From a virus, in IMG/VR virus record IMGVR_UViG_3300025921_000053, positions 1-37,628 of that record: a stretch of DNA of 37,628 bases; one strand, 5' to 3'. Positions 25,729-35,187 of this stretch are shown in pieces (the first letter of the stretch is position 1; each line of letters begins with the position of its first letter). A program made the position numbers and the translations under genes. The notes under the pieces were generated by a model that saw only the letters and a program-made list of their open reading frames with translations, had not been told where the DNA came from and made no database searches.

Positions 25729-28641
25729 TCAGTATCGGTAGAATGCGCGCACGATATCGTCCGAATCGGGCACGACCGTGAAAGTGATGGTTGCGCTGGA
25801 GAGTGTAAAGTCCGTTCCGGCAATCTGCTGGACGCCGTCGAGGAAGAGTTGCAGCGAGCTCGCCGGGTTGGGGGCGTGCGCCAGAGTGAAGACTGCCGTG
25901 AGCGGCGAAGTCGGAGTCGGCGTCTCATTGTCTACGAACGTGAAGTTGGGGCTGCTGATCCCCCGCTCGGTGTAGAAGTTCGTCCCATCTGAGAAGATAT
26001 GCGCGCCGTCGCCGGTCTTCAGAACGAACGACGCCGCGCCATCGATGGTCTGGCCGCCGGATGGCGTGATGGTGACCGTTCCCGTTCCGGTGTTCTGGAA
26101 GTTGGCGTTCCACATCTCGTCCAGTTGCCCGCTGAGCGTCCCGGCGGTAGTGAGATTCACGGCAACCGGCGAGGGATTGCTGAAGCTGACGAGCTGACCG
26201 CGGTCGCTCGCTACTGCGGTGTACGTCGTTCCGGTCTGCGCGTTGACCTTGGTTACGATGCCGTCGAGCGTGCCCTTGTTCGTCGGAAGCACGGCCTGCT
26301 GGAAGCCGTGCGCGCTCAGCTCTTCGGACGGGTCCCAGTCATAGACCGAGCAGTCCGTTTCCTGCACGTCGATCTCGGTCCCGAGCAGAGTGACTTCGAG
26401 ACCGTTGACGTTCTGCCGGTTCAGCGTGAACCGGTGGGCTGTGACTTCCAGGATCTTCGCCGTCCACCCGAGAACAGGCAGATTCATCTGAATCACGTCC
26501 AGCGCCGTCAACTGGTAGAGCGCCATGTTGAAGATGAATGTCCCGGTCCCCTGATGGCGCCTCCTTAGAAGTTCGATCTTGCAAAGCCTTTGCGCGGTCG
26601 AAACCGAAATGGTGAACGGGAGCTGGATGTCCAGCCATCTCCGGTCCCCGCCGTCTTCCGCCATGTTGGCGTCGCCAAAGGGATAAAGCGGAGAGCCGCT
26701 GGCGTATCCGTGTAGCGTGTCCTGCGCGTAGGGCGGGATGTCGCTCGATTGCCAGTTGTTCGCCGGGCTGATGTAGGTTCCCTTGACGCCGTTGTAGAGG
26801 TCGCGGATCGCCGCCTTCTGTTTCCAGCGGAACGGACCCGCTGCGTTGGCGAGGGTCAGCCCGCTGCTGCCTAAGCCCAGCGCGCTCGTGTCCGGCGATC
26901 CCGTGGCTCCCGATCCACCCACTGGAGAGCTGAAGTTTGAAAGGGTGAGACTTGCCGGATCGGACAAGTTAGAAAAGTGCCACCGCTCAACCTCGGCGTA
27001 GGTCGTGGGCGTCAACGCATCGGCATCGATGGCACGCGATGCGTGCTCGATCTGGCCGCTCGAGAAGCTGGCGTTATCCGCGGTTGCGGTTACAGCCCGG
27101 AAGATCGCCCTGCTCCCATCGAAATAGGTGACCGTTACAAAGGCGTCGTAGATCCGCCACACATCGCCGGGCGCCGGATTGTCGATCAAGGCCCCGGAGT
27201 ATTCGAGGAAGAATCCCACTGAAAGTGTGGACAGGTCCGTCGTCGGCGCGATCGTTGTAGTTTGTGCCCCGAAAGCGCCAGTCGATACGTTGGCGGACCC
27301 GCCGATAGAGAGCGGGGAACGAGGCGTCCCGTGCAGGAAATTAGCCACGAACGCTGTGCCATTCCAATGCACCGCCTCTGCCCAGACCGTCAGCTCGATC
27401 GAAGTGATCGGCTGAGACGGAATGAGCAGCGACGGCTCGACGCAGGCCGCCGGCCAAATGAAGAACTGGCCGCCCGTATAAGTCAGCCGCCCGGCGCACG
27501 AGGTCAGGAGATTCTGCAGGATCTCCCCGCGCCGCATGGTCAGCGGGAACGAGCCGTTGCAGGTGTAACGGGCCTCGAATCCGCCCGCCGCCAGATCCAC
27601 CGCTTCATCGCAGACGTTCGCGGCCGCGATCAATTCGGCGTCCGGGATTTCCGTCGAGTAGGCGGCTTTGAATCCCCATGTCGTATTGCTGAGGAAATCT
27701 GCTATACAGAGTGCAGCGTTTTCTGTGTAGCCCGTGCTCGAATCGCGCGGGTCGAAGATATCGTTCTTCCCGCTGAGGCGAAAGCTGATCGCCGGGATGC
27801 CATTCGCGAAAACTTCATCGTTGTAATGCAGCCGCAGGAAGACGCAGCACTTGCCGAGCAACTTGTGAGCTGCGGTCCAGGGGTTGTCCGGGCGGACGAC
27901 CGGGCTGCCGGGATCGCCATCGTACGGCGTGCCGGTGAGCATGCCCGGAAACGTGGCCGAGTGATCCCCGAGCAGCACTTCCATGTGGACCTTGGCCCGG
28001 TAGTCGGGCCATGTGGTTTCGGTTTGCCCACCCGTTCCAGTGCCGTCCGCACCGCCGCACACATAGCTAACGCTCGTCGAGGTGATGACAGTGACGGGGT
28101 ATTTCCCGTTGAAGGTCAGATCTCCGGTGACGTTTTTGATGATGAGAAAGTCGCCGGTTTCGAGATCCGTGATGGCCGAGGCGAAATCGACCGTTACGAT
28201 TCCGTTGGATCGCGTGATGCTGGTTATGTTCGGCCCGGTCTGATCTGACGGTGGGCTAAAGCTGCAACCGTTCGCATCGAGCCTAATCCTCTGCCCGTCA
28301 AACAGCAGCGCATCGACACTCTGGCAAGCGTGCGAGGCCAGCACGCAGACCATGTCCAGATATTTATTGTCATCATCGAATTCCGAGAGATAAACGATGG
28401 TCCCGCCGACTTTGCCGCGGCCGTACAGGATATTCCAGGGGCCCACTGGATTGCGCGTCGCCGAGCCTGTGCCGGTCAGCGGCCCCTTGCTCAGCATCGT
28501 GCCGACGCCAGAGAGCACCATGCCGGCGCCGGAGATGATCAGCATCGTGCCGATCGCCTGGCCGCCAGGGATAAACTCCAGGACCGCCCCTACGGCGATC
28601 TGTATCGCTCCCGCTATAGTTTCGACGACGCCCTTGGACAC
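25729..28641 (-). CDS. Tail tip / host-specificity protein (J-like)
   Basis: 970 aa. I start it at the GTG at 28641, one base after the peptidase stop, with GGAG upstream. A hydrophobic N-terminus (AGAIQIAVGAVLEFIPGGQA) and a hub-like region (NPVGPWNILYGRGKVGGTIV) are followed by fibronectin/beta domains. A C-terminal Gln/Thr-rich stretch (ITPSGGQTIDGAASFVLKTG) and a final domain (PASSLQLFLDGVQQI) match the ends of siphovirus tip proteins. It forms the baseplate hub and contacts the receptor. Confidence 0.8.
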   Translation of the reverse strand: MSKGVVETIAGAIQIAVGAVLEFIPGGQAIGTMLIISGAGMVLSGVGTMLSKGPLTGTGSATRNPVGPWNILYGRGKVGGTIVYLSEFDDDNKYLDMVCVLASHACQSVDALLFDGQRIRLDANGCSFSPPSDQTGPNITSITRSNGIVTVDFASAITDLETGDFLIIKNVTGDLTFNGKYPVTVITSTSVSYVCGGADGTGTGGQTETTWPDYRAKVHMEVLLGDHSATFPGMLTGTPYDGDPGSPVVRPDNPWTAAHKLLGKCCVFLRLHYNDEVFANGIPAISFRLSGKNDIFDPRDSSTGYTENAALCIADFLSNTTWGFKAAYSTEIPDAELIAAANVCDEAVDLAAGGFEARYTCNGSFPLTMRRGEILQNLLTSCAGRLTYTGGQFFIWPAACVEPSLLIPSQPITSIELTVWAEAVHWNGTAFVANFLHGTPRSPLSIGGSANVSTGAFGAQTTTIAPTTDLSTLSVGFFLEYSGALIDNPAPGDVWRIYDAFVTVTYFDGSRAIFRAVTATADNASFSSGQIEHASRAIDADALTPTTYAEVERWHFSNLSDPASLTLSNFSSPVGGSGATGSPDTSALGLGSSGLTLANAAGPFRWKQKAAIRDLYNGVKGTYISPANNWQSSDIPPYAQDTLHGYASGSPLYPFGDANMAEDGGDRRWLDIQLPFTISVSTAQRLCKIELLRRRHQGTGTFIFNMALYQLTALDVIQMNLPVLGWTAKILEVTAHRFTLNRQNVNGLEVTLLGTEIDVQETDCSVYDWDPSEELSAHGFQQAVLPTNKGTLDGIVTKVNAQTGTTYTAVASDRGQLVSFSNPSPVAVNLTTAGTLSGQLDEMWNANFQNTGTGTVTITPSGGQTIDGAASFVLKTGDGAHIFSDGTNFYTERGISSPNFTFVDNETPTPTSPLTAVFTLAHAPNPASSLQLFLDGVQQIAGTDFTLSSATITFTVVPDSDDIVRAFYRY

Positions 28642-28642
28642 G

Positions 28643-29080
28643 TCAGCCCACTCTCCAGGCTCTTGACGCCCGAGCAATGGGCAGCCGCCGCAGCTCGTGC
28701 GCAAATGCGACCACGATGTCGCGGCCGTTCAGATCGACCAGGCCAAGCGAGTAATCGCGCGCGCGCTTCAGTAGCACGAGGTCACCGCGCTGCGCGCGGA
28801 GGATGGGGACTTCAGGCATTTGATAGTCGGAGGTGATGCGTTCAGCCAGCGCCCGGAGCGATCGCGCGCCGGCGTATTGGCGGATCAGGGGAAGCAGCTC
28901 GGCTCGCGAGGTGTATTTGCCGCGAAAGGGAGCGGCGAGATCCGCGCCCGTCATGGCGAGAATTGCGTCAGAGACGAACAGGCCACAGTCGAAGGAGCCG
29001 TAAGCGAACGGGCGGTTCTGGTTATCGATGAGGAATCTGGCGAGTGAGCACTGCCAGCAGGGGAGGCGGGTGAGTTTCAA
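28643..29080 (-). CDS. Tail-associated NlpC/P60-like peptidase
   Basis: 145 aa. RPFAYGSFDCGLFVSDAILA holds the likely catalytic Cys in the DC motif; a His (AFAHELRRLP) lies near the C-terminus. Size and position, before the J-like gene, match the DUF6950/NlpC-type proteins of siphovirus tails (lambda K-like). It may cut peptidoglycan during DNA entry. Confidence 0.7.
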   Translation of the reverse strand: MKLTRLPCWQCSLARFLIDNQNRPFAYGSFDCGLFVSDAILAMTGADLAAPFRGKYTSRAELLPLIRQYAGARSLRALAERITSDYQMPEVPILRAQRGDLVLLKRARDYSLGLVDLNGRDIVVAFAHELRRLPIARASRAWRVG

Positions 29081-29167
29081 GGCAGAATTTCAGGCAGGAA
29101 GATCGAATGATGCTGGGAAAACCTACGCCGCTTGTTCCTACGGGAAAATGCTGGTTACCATGCCGTC

Positions 29168-29217
29168 CAGGCGCAAACGGCGGATCGCGCCAGGGCAGCG
29201 TCCCACTCACCCCGAAG
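29168..29217 (-). repeat. Boundary repeat, copy 17
   Basis: CCAGGCGCAAACGGCGGATC ... CCCCGAAG. In the gap between the glycosyltransferase and peptidase genes, where it forms the edge of a small module with copy 18. Confidence 0.9.
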
Positions 29218-29230
29218 CCATGAAGGCGGA

Positions 29231-30286
29231 TTAGCTGAGCGCGGGCAGATTCATTACGGCCGCTTGTGCGCTTTGGGTGAGGAAGGTTTTCCACTGTGCC
29301 ATCGCTCCTGCGACGTAGTGCGTCAACGCGGTGTAGCCTTCCTGGCCCGCATACGGATCGGAGACTAGGTGATCCCCCACGCGCGCGGCGTGCTCGGGGC
29401 TATCGCCATGCGCGACCCAGGACTGCGGAACCCAATCGATGACTTCCGAAACCACCGAGGGAACGCCCTCGGCCGCGGCGTCAGCGGTCACGATGTTGAA
29501 CGTCTCCGACTGCGAGAGCTGCAGGCACAAATCCATGGTCCCGACGATAGTTCTGAAACTGGCCCATGGCTGCCACGGGACTTCGACGAGCTTCGCCCAA
29601 TTCAGCCCGGCGAACATGTTCCGCAGTGATGCCAGAATTCCCTGCGATCCGGGATTCTCCTGGCGGTTCACGCTAACGTGAAACTCGAGGTTCGCTTTAC
29701 GCCTTCGCGCGATCAGCAAGGCCGCGGCCGCGCTCGTCGAATGGTTCTTCATCAGCCGCAGCGCACCAAACGATCCAATGCGCAGATGATGCCCTGGCGA
29801 ATGATGGTGGAAACGCTCGGGTCTTGCCACATCGTAAAGGTTCGGAAGATAGGCGCAATGATGGCCGTACGTTCGCTCGAAAAATGAGCAGAAGCGTTGG
29901 CTGTTCCCTGCGATCTGAAAGTTCAGATTGTTCGACGCGAGCAGTGCGCCTTCGCGGAATAGCGTGATGGCGCCGGATTCAACCTGCAGAAAACCGATCT
30001 GGCTGTGGCACCTGCAGACGAAGTGTACACGTGGGAACTGATGCAGGATACTCTGCATTTGAGGGGTGCCAATCCATGGCGCCTCGACGATGCAATGCGT
30101 GTAGGGAGCATTGGAAACGGCGGCCGCGACGTCTGTGGGCTCCCACACCGCCGCGACGTCCGCCAGTATGTTGTTCGCGCGCAGCACGCGCGCGGTGTGC
30201 AAGCCGTTTACGCCGAGTCCAACGTGTGAATGATGGTGCCGACCGTGAAAGTTTCGATAGGCGATGAGGACGTGATAATTTGCCAT
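29231..30286 (-). CDS. Glycosyltransferase (GT-B, family 4-like)
   Basis: 351 aa. N-terminal Rossmann-like half (YHVLIAYRNFHGRHHHSHVG). The C-terminal half has HHLRIGSFGALRLMKNHSTS and the E-x7-E region of retaining GT-B enzymes (SQSETFNIVTADAAAEGVPS, VVSE). AAGGGG just before the ATG. It would move a nucleotide-sugar residue to an unknown acceptor. It is unusual inside a tail operon, between baseplate and peptidase genes, and is flanked by boundary repeats. Possible roles: glycosylating the tail or changing the host receptor. Confidence 0.8.
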   Translation of the reverse strand: MANYHVLIAYRNFHGRHHHSHVGLGVNGLHTARVLRANNILADVAAVWEPTDVAAAVSNAPYTHCIVEAPWIGTPQMQSILHQFPRVHFVCRCHSQIGFLQVESGAITLFREGALLASNNLNFQIAGNSQRFCSFFERTYGHHCAYLPNLYDVARPERFHHHSPGHHLRIGSFGALRLMKNHSTSAAAALLIARRRKANLEFHVSVNRQENPGSQGILASLRNMFAGLNWAKLVEVPWQPWASFRTIVGTMDLCLQLSQSETFNIVTADAAAEGVPSVVSEVIDWVPQSWVAHGDSPEHAARVGDHLVSDPYAGQEGYTALTHYVAGAMAQWKTFLTQSAQAAVMNLPALS

Positions 30287-30293
30287 TTCCCCT

Positions 30294-30875
30294 TTACATA
30301 TTGTTGTGACTGCTCGGCGATCGTCCCCAGTACACCTGCACGTCCTGAATCGACGCGACGAACTCCAGCCCGCGATCGCCGGGGTGATCGAGCTGCTGGT
30401 CTTCGTTTGTTAAACGCCGGTCGACCGCTACGTTCATCTCGACCAGGCGGTTCTCGCAATTGATCGAGATCGTTGCTGTGGAGCCGTCCATCTCGATCGT
30501 CGGCTGATCCGTGCGCCCCGCCCAGGAAATGATCGGGTCAGCAATCAATGAGCCGCCCGAATCAAACATCCCGAGATACACCAGCGCCGGCAGCCCGACG
30601 CGAAAGTCCGTCAGCACTCCCGCAAGCAACGTCGGGTCGATGCCGCTCAGCTTCAGCGTGATGCCCTTCGCCTCGACGGTCGTGCCTTCTTCGATGACCG
30701 ACACCTCGCCCAGCGAGCCCACGCCCAGCCAGTCGTGGCCGTTCCAGGTAATGGTTCCGAGCCCGCTCCAGATGTAGGAGGGCCCAGAGACGAAGTGGAC
30801 TTCGACGAAGAGAGCGGGCCGGATCTTCTGGCTGGTGATGGCCGCCAGGAAGAGCGAGGACATGGAGCGCGGCAT
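30294..30875 (-). CDS. Baseplate/hub protein (DUF2163-like)
   Basis: 193 aa. KIRPALFVEVHFVSGPSYIW, WNGHDWLGVGSLGEVS, then ITLKLSGIDPTLLAGVLTD follow the pattern of siphovirus/GTA tail proteins of the DUF2163 kind, which form the ring beneath the tail tube. 30431-30485 is duplicated exactly at the right edge of the window. Starts directly after the stop of the next gene upstream. Confidence 0.7.
   Translation of the reverse strand: MPRSMSSLFLAAITSQKIRPALFVEVHFVSGPSYIWSGLGTITWNGHDWLGVGSLGEVSVIEEGTTVEAKGITLKLSGIDPTLLAGVLTDFRVGLPALVYLGMFDSGGSLIADPIISWAGRTDQPTIEMDGSTATISINCENRLVEMNVAVDRRLTNEDQQLDHPGDRGLEFVASIQDVQVYWGRSPSSHNNM
30431..30485. repeat. 55-bp segment repeated at window end
   Basis: Identical, same orientation, to 37574-37628. 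Length of exactly 55 is typical of an assembler word size. Confidence 0.85.
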
Positions 30876-31262
30876 CTACAACGCCTCCATCACTTCGAAC
30901 TGAATCCCGAACACCCGCGCTTCACCGACCGACCACTTCCGCTGGTTCGACTTCAGGCGCCAGTAACGATCCCCGATACTCGACGGGTAAGCCGCGGCGA
31001 AGTCCGCGCCGAACTGGAACACGTTCGCCACGCCTTTCAAATCCCGCAGAAAGCTGATCCAGGCCTCCGCCTGGTCGGCGGTGAGCGGCGGGAGCGACAC
31101 GTTCGCTTCCATGAACGTCGCGTTCCAGTCCTGCACTTGCTGCTGGCCTGTAAACGGGCTTCTACTCAGCGCAACCACATCAAAGACCGAGAACTCGATC
31201 GACTGCGGCGCCGGCGGATCGGTCGGTATGTCGATGATGTCCCAGCCGAGATATTGAGCCAT
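30876..31262 (-). CDS. Distal tail protein
   Basis: 128 aa. PQSIEFSVFDVVALSRSPFT, QDWNATFMEANVSLPPLTAD, then FQFGADFAAAYPSSIGDRYW. Position right after the tape measure and a beta-rich pattern suit a lambda M/distal tail-like protein. The ribosome site is poor; repeat copy 18 lies just upstream. Confidence 0.6.
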   Translation of the reverse strand: MAQYLGWDIIDIPTDPPAPQSIEFSVFDVVALSRSPFTGQQQVQDWNATFMEANVSLPPLTADQAEAWISFLRDLKGVANVFQFGADFAAAYPSSIGDRYWRLKSNQRKWSVGEARVFGIQFEVMEAL

Positions 31263-31283
31263 GCAGTTTCAAAACGGTTTTTG

Positions 31284-31332
31284 CTTCGGGGAGAAGTCGT
31301 CGGGAGCTATTGGCGATTCGCCGTTTGCGCCT
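31284..31332 (+). repeat. Boundary repeat, copy 18
   Basis: CTTCGGGGAGAAGTCG ... GGCGATTCGCCGTTTGCGCC, between the tape-measure and distal-tail genes. Confidence 0.9.
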
Positions 31333-31339
31333 GAACGGT

Positions 31340-34300
31340 TTAGCGCTTTTGCGGCGTGCGCTTCAAATGCTCTTGTGAGACCTGGAGCGAATTGCTCACT
31401 GCGGAATTGTGCGATGCGATGATAGCCGCCCGCACGCGCTGCTCGGTCATAACCGGGTCCGTGCCGCGAGCGTCGATGGTGTAGTTGTGGACCTGGGTCG
31501 GCTGGCTCATCATGCGCTCTGAGGCGGAGTTGGACGCGATTTCGCCCGAAGCGAAACGCAACTCCGGCCCGTTCTCCCCGGTGATGTACGCGCTGCCCGG
31601 AGATGGCGTGCCACCTTCGGCGAATCCAGGAATCATGCCGACCAGGGAGCTGATCATGCTGCCCATGCCGTTCCCACCACCACCGCCGCCGCGGCTGAAC
31701 AAGCCAGCGATCTTTGATAGCCAGCCGCCGCCGGTAGTATCGGCGCCACCGCCTGGAAAGCCAAAACCGAAATCGCCGAGGCTGGTCGTGCTTCCACCAG
31801 CACCGCCGAACCCCGGCAGCGCGAGCCCAGCCGCCCCGGCCATCTGCACCCAGAGCGCGTGCTGCTCATCCGAGCCGTCCCTCTTGAGCGCGCCACCAAG
31901 ATTGATGCCGAACGTCTTGCCAATTGCCCCGAGCCCAGTCTGCAGCCCAGACTTGATGGTCTGATTCAGCATCTGCTTCCCGACGTCCTGGAACATCTTG
32001 GCAAAGTTCGTTTTCTCGCCCGTGAACAGTTCAGTCAGATTATCGGAGAGCTTCTGGAAAGCGGAGTGCAGCGCCTCATAGATAATGGAAGCGGACGTTT
32101 GCGCGGACTTCTGCATGTCCAGGAAGAAGGCTTTCACGCCGTCACGCAGCGTTCCGAATTGCAGCAGCAGGCGCACGGTTTCATCGGTCTGCTTATTGAA
32201 GGCGTCTTGAGCCTTTGCCGCCAGCGCGAGCGACTGGGAATAACTGAGCGACTGGCCCTGGCCTTTTTCCATGGCGGCTCGGCCGTGCTCGAGTGCGTCG
32301 ATTTCGGCCTGATACTGTTCAAGCGGGGATCGCAGGGCGAGTGCTTCTTTGGCGTCGGCTTCGGCGAATTCCAGCTTCGTGAACTCGACGATCAGGTCGC
32401 GCTTCTTTTTCAATTGCTCGGCGGCTGCTGCGTCCGTCGTGGTCGCGATTAACTGGTTGATGGAATATACTTTCACGTTCAGCGCGGCTTCCCGGACGGC
32501 ATCGGTATACTGAGTGGCCGATTCCAGTGTGATCTTGCGCATCGCGACTTCCTGCTGGAGCCCAAATATCTCTTTGTTGGTCGCGTCGATAACGTCTGCG
32601 TTGCTCTTCGCGGTCAGCATTTTCCGAAGTGCGGGCTCCATGGCCGTCAACGCCTTCAATTCCAGGCCGACCTTGTTGAATTTCAGCGCCAAAATTGCGT
32701 TATCAATACTCGCCTGTCGCACCGCAGCGTCGCCTTCGAGGTTGGCCTGCGCCATTCTCAGGGTCTGCTGCGTCGTGAGATCGCCAGATTTCAGTTGTTT
32801 GTCGAGTTCCTCGCCGTAGGCCTTTAGCGCATCGAGGTGCGCCTGCATCGCAAACGTTGCCTTTAGTTCGGCAGTCTGTTGTTCCGTGAGTTTTGCCGGG
32901 GATCTTGGGTCTGCTTTATGCTGCTCGCGCAATTGCTGGTTGATTTTGAGAATCTCGGCCTGCGCCTTTTGCGCTGCGACCACGGCCATGATCTTGTCGG
33001 GCTCCTGCCCGATGACGGAAATATATTTCGCCGTCATGGCGATTTCGATGCCGAGTTTGGCGATCTCGTCGCCGAAGATGTCTTTCTTGACAGGCTTGAG
33101 GCCGGAGGTGTCGGGCTGGAATAGGTTCTTCGGAGTATTGTGCAGGCCGAGTTCCGGGCCAATCGAACCAGACGCGCGCTCGCTCGCCTCGCGCTCTTTC
33201 TTGATAAGTGCCAGATCGCCGCCGATACTACCGGTTCGCAAGCGGCGCTGAATGACGACGCGCTCGAGCAACGTGTAGGCGTCGAGATATTTATAGAGCT
33301 GACCCGCCGCCTCAAAGGTACTATTCCTAAAGCCGTACATGGCGGCTCCAAGCGCGGCCAGGCCAGTTATAACCAAACCAACAGGATGCGCGGCAACAAA
33401 GTTTAGCGCGCCGCCGAAGATGTATGAGGCGCCGCCAGCTTCGAACAACAGCGGAATCGCAGCCCTGAGCCAGCCGACCATCCCACCGAGCAACGGCAGC
33501 ACGTTCTTCAGGCCGAGAAGCCCTACGCTCAGCTTTTCAATGCCTCCCGCGATGTTGCCGATTCCGCCTTTGGCAATCTGACCAATGAGCGGGATCGCAA
33601 AATTGGCGACCTTCATCGCAATTAGGCCCTCGAGCACGAGTTTCAATGCCTGCGCGTGCTGGGTGGCAAAATCTAGCAGTCGCCCCAGCGTGGTGAGTGC
33701 ATCTGCCAATTTTGTCCCGAAGGTCTCAGCCAGCTTCGGGATGTTGGCTTTAACGGCGATCTGCTCCAGCTTCGTAGCGAAGGCCGTCAGCGCCGGCAGC
33801 GCGGCCGCGGTCAACTGCATGCCGAATCCGGTCCAGGCCATCTTCAGCTCGTTCAGCACCTCGTGGAACTTGATGGTGCGTTCCGCGACTTCCGGCCCGA
33901 TCACCATGCCGAACTGCTTGGCCTTCTCGCGCAGCTCGTCCATGTGCGTGCCCCATTCGTTGAGGAACGGGATCATGAAGGCGCCGCCGCGGCCAAACAA
34001 TTGAATCGCCAGGGCGGTTTTGCCGGCACCATCGGCCATTCCCGCGAACTTCAGAGCTACCTGGTCGATCATAAGACCGGTGTCCTGCAGGTGACCCTGT
34101 GAATCCGTGGTATGGATTCCCAGCCGAGCAAAGATATTCGCCAGCGCGGCGTTGCCGTTCTGTGCCTTGAAAGCCGAATTAGCGAGCTTTTCCATGCCCT
34201 TCACCAGCAACTCGGTAGGGACGCCGACCCGCTGCGCCGCGAAGTTCAGGGCGGAGAGTTGGTCGATGGTCGTTCCTGCCGCCTGGCTCATGTGCTCGAG

Positions 34301-34516
34301 CCCGACGATGGCCTCCATCGATCGCCGTACCATCTCTTCCGTTCCGCCGACGATGGCGCTGCCGACCAGCACACCGGCAGCCGCGATCTTCTCGAGTGAC
34401 CGCTTCACGTCGTTCGCGGTCTTGGCAGACAAGTTCTGCATCTTGTCCATTGCTTCAGAGAACGAAGCAGTGCCGGCCTCGAGATCGATTCTGAGTGTGC
34501 CGATTACGATCGACAT
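31340..34516 (-). CDS. Tape measure protein
   Basis: 1058 aa, the longest gene. Helical N-terminal part (FSEAMDKMQNLSAKTANDVK), a hydrophobic block at about 300-400 (VANFAIPLIGQIAKGGIGNI, LVITGLAALGAAMYGF), then coiled coil. The lambda-H-like C-terminal region is ALHSAFQKLSDNLTELFTGE. It ends in a Gly-rich segment and PSPGSAYITGENGPEL. It sets tail length and is ejected with the DNA. The start overlaps the gpGT end by 13 nt. Confidence 0.9.
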   Translation of the reverse strand: MSIVIGTLRIDLEAGTASFSEAMDKMQNLSAKTANDVKRSLEKIAAAGVLVGSAIVGGTEEMVRRSMEAIVGLEHMSQAAGTTIDQLSALNFAAQRVGVPTELLVKGMEKLANSAFKAQNGNAALANIFARLGIHTTDSQGHLQDTGLMIDQVALKFAGMADGAGKTALAIQLFGRGGAFMIPFLNEWGTHMDELREKAKQFGMVIGPEVAERTIKFHEVLNELKMAWTGFGMQLTAAALPALTAFATKLEQIAVKANIPKLAETFGTKLADALTTLGRLLDFATQHAQALKLVLEGLIAMKVANFAIPLIGQIAKGGIGNIAGGIEKLSVGLLGLKNVLPLLGGMVGWLRAAIPLLFEAGGASYIFGGALNFVAAHPVGLVITGLAALGAAMYGFRNSTFEAAGQLYKYLDAYTLLERVVIQRRLRTGSIGGDLALIKKEREASERASGSIGPELGLHNTPKNLFQPDTSGLKPVKKDIFGDEIAKLGIEIAMTAKYISVIGQEPDKIMAVVAAQKAQAEILKINQQLREQHKADPRSPAKLTEQQTAELKATFAMQAHLDALKAYGEELDKQLKSGDLTTQQTLRMAQANLEGDAAVRQASIDNAILALKFNKVGLELKALTAMEPALRKMLTAKSNADVIDATNKEIFGLQQEVAMRKITLESATQYTDAVREAALNVKVYSINQLIATTTDAAAAEQLKKKRDLIVEFTKLEFAEADAKEALALRSPLEQYQAEIDALEHGRAAMEKGQGQSLSYSQSLALAAKAQDAFNKQTDETVRLLLQFGTLRDGVKAFFLDMQKSAQTSASIIYEALHSAFQKLSDNLTELFTGEKTNFAKMFQDVGKQMLNQTIKSGLQTGLGAIGKTFGINLGGALKRDGSDEQHALWVQMAGAAGLALPGFGGAGGSTTSLGDFGFGFPGGGADTTGGGWLSKIAGLFSRGGGGGGNGMGSMISSLVGMIPGFAEGGTPSPGSAYITGENGPELRFASGEIASNSASERMMSQPTQVHNYTIDARGTDPVMTEQRVRAAIIASHNSAVSNSLQVSQEHLKRTPQKR

Positions 34517-35186
34517 GGTTTCGAGTCTTTACTCTTCGGGAATTGGGCGAAAGCTGCCATCAGGTCTTCCCCGGTGAGCGGTTTCGCGGGCTCGGCCTTG
34601 AAGGGATGGAGCATAAAGCGATCCGGCGTGACGGGAGTCTTAGGAGCTCCAAACGCGAAATTGATGATGCTGCAGTTGAGTTGCGCGAGCAGCACTTCTT
34701 CGCGCTGCATCTGTTCGAGACGCCGCTTGCGTAGTTCGTGGACCTGGCGCGGCGTCATATCGAGCCATTCCTCGTCGGACAACTGCAGGTCCTGGCGCGC
34801 GACGCTCCACGCCTCGAGCCAGGTGAGTGGCGGCCTTACACGGCCGCTTTGGTAGGGTTTTCCGGTTCCTGTTCCGGCTCGGGCATAGACGCGGCCCATG
34901 CCGTGAGGATGGCCTCCTGAATTTTGACGATGTTCTGCGGGTTGATGAGTTCCCCAACCTGCTCGATCGTGTACTTCGCCCCGGCCGCGCGCAGCGCCAG
35001 GTACAGAATAGCTCGGACCAGTTTTGCGGACGGACGAAGTAGGTTCACCTCGCCCGCCAGCACATTGAGGCCGGTCAAATCCTCGCACTCGATCAATAGA
35101 TTGTGCGTGACTACGATCGGCCACTCTTTGCCGTCGAGACGGACCTCGACCTTCTTAATCAACTTCTCAGCGATCCGGCGAGCCAT
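34504..35186 (-). CDS. Tail assembly chaperone gpGT (by -1 frameshift)
   Basis: The gpG frame starts at 35186. At the slippery AAACCCT (34860-34854) ribosomes can shift -1 into the T frame: PPLTWLEAWSVARQDLQLSD, LDMTPRQVHELRKRRLEQMQ and on to 34504. The product is about 227 aa. The T domain has no start of its own. As in lambda, G and GT together would coat the tape measure before tube assembly. Confidence 0.8.
34836..35186 (-). CDS. Tail assembly chaperone gpG
   Basis: 116 aa. KLIKKVEVRLDGKEWPIVVT, then LLRPSAKLVRAILYLALRA and a helical end (NPQNIVKIQEAILTAWAASM). The unshifted product, stopping at 34836, 16 nt past the slippery site. Tail-assembly chaperone by position and shape. Confidence 0.8.
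   Translation of the reverse strand: MARRIAEKLIKKVEVRLDGKEWPIVVTHNLLIECEDLTGLNVLAGEVNLLRPSAKLVRAILYLALRAAGAKYTIEQVGELINPQNIVKIQEAILTAWAASMPEPEQEPENPTKAAV
34854..34860 (-). promoter_or_regulatory. Programmed -1 frameshift site
   Basis: On the minus strand A AAC CCT becomes AAA CCC T, a canonical XXXYYYZ heptamer, six codons before the gpG stop codon and in the right register for the T frame. Confidence 0.8.
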
Positions 35187-35187
35187 G

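Noticed and set aside
28642-28704. Upstream start (28704) for the J-like gene
   Set aside because: It would overlap the peptidase gene by about 60 nt; a GTG with GGAG one base after the peptidase stop fits the operon.
29022-29294. 90-aa minus-strand frame through repeat copy 17
   Set aside because: Overlaps both neighbouring genes, no ribosome site, composition like repeat read-through.
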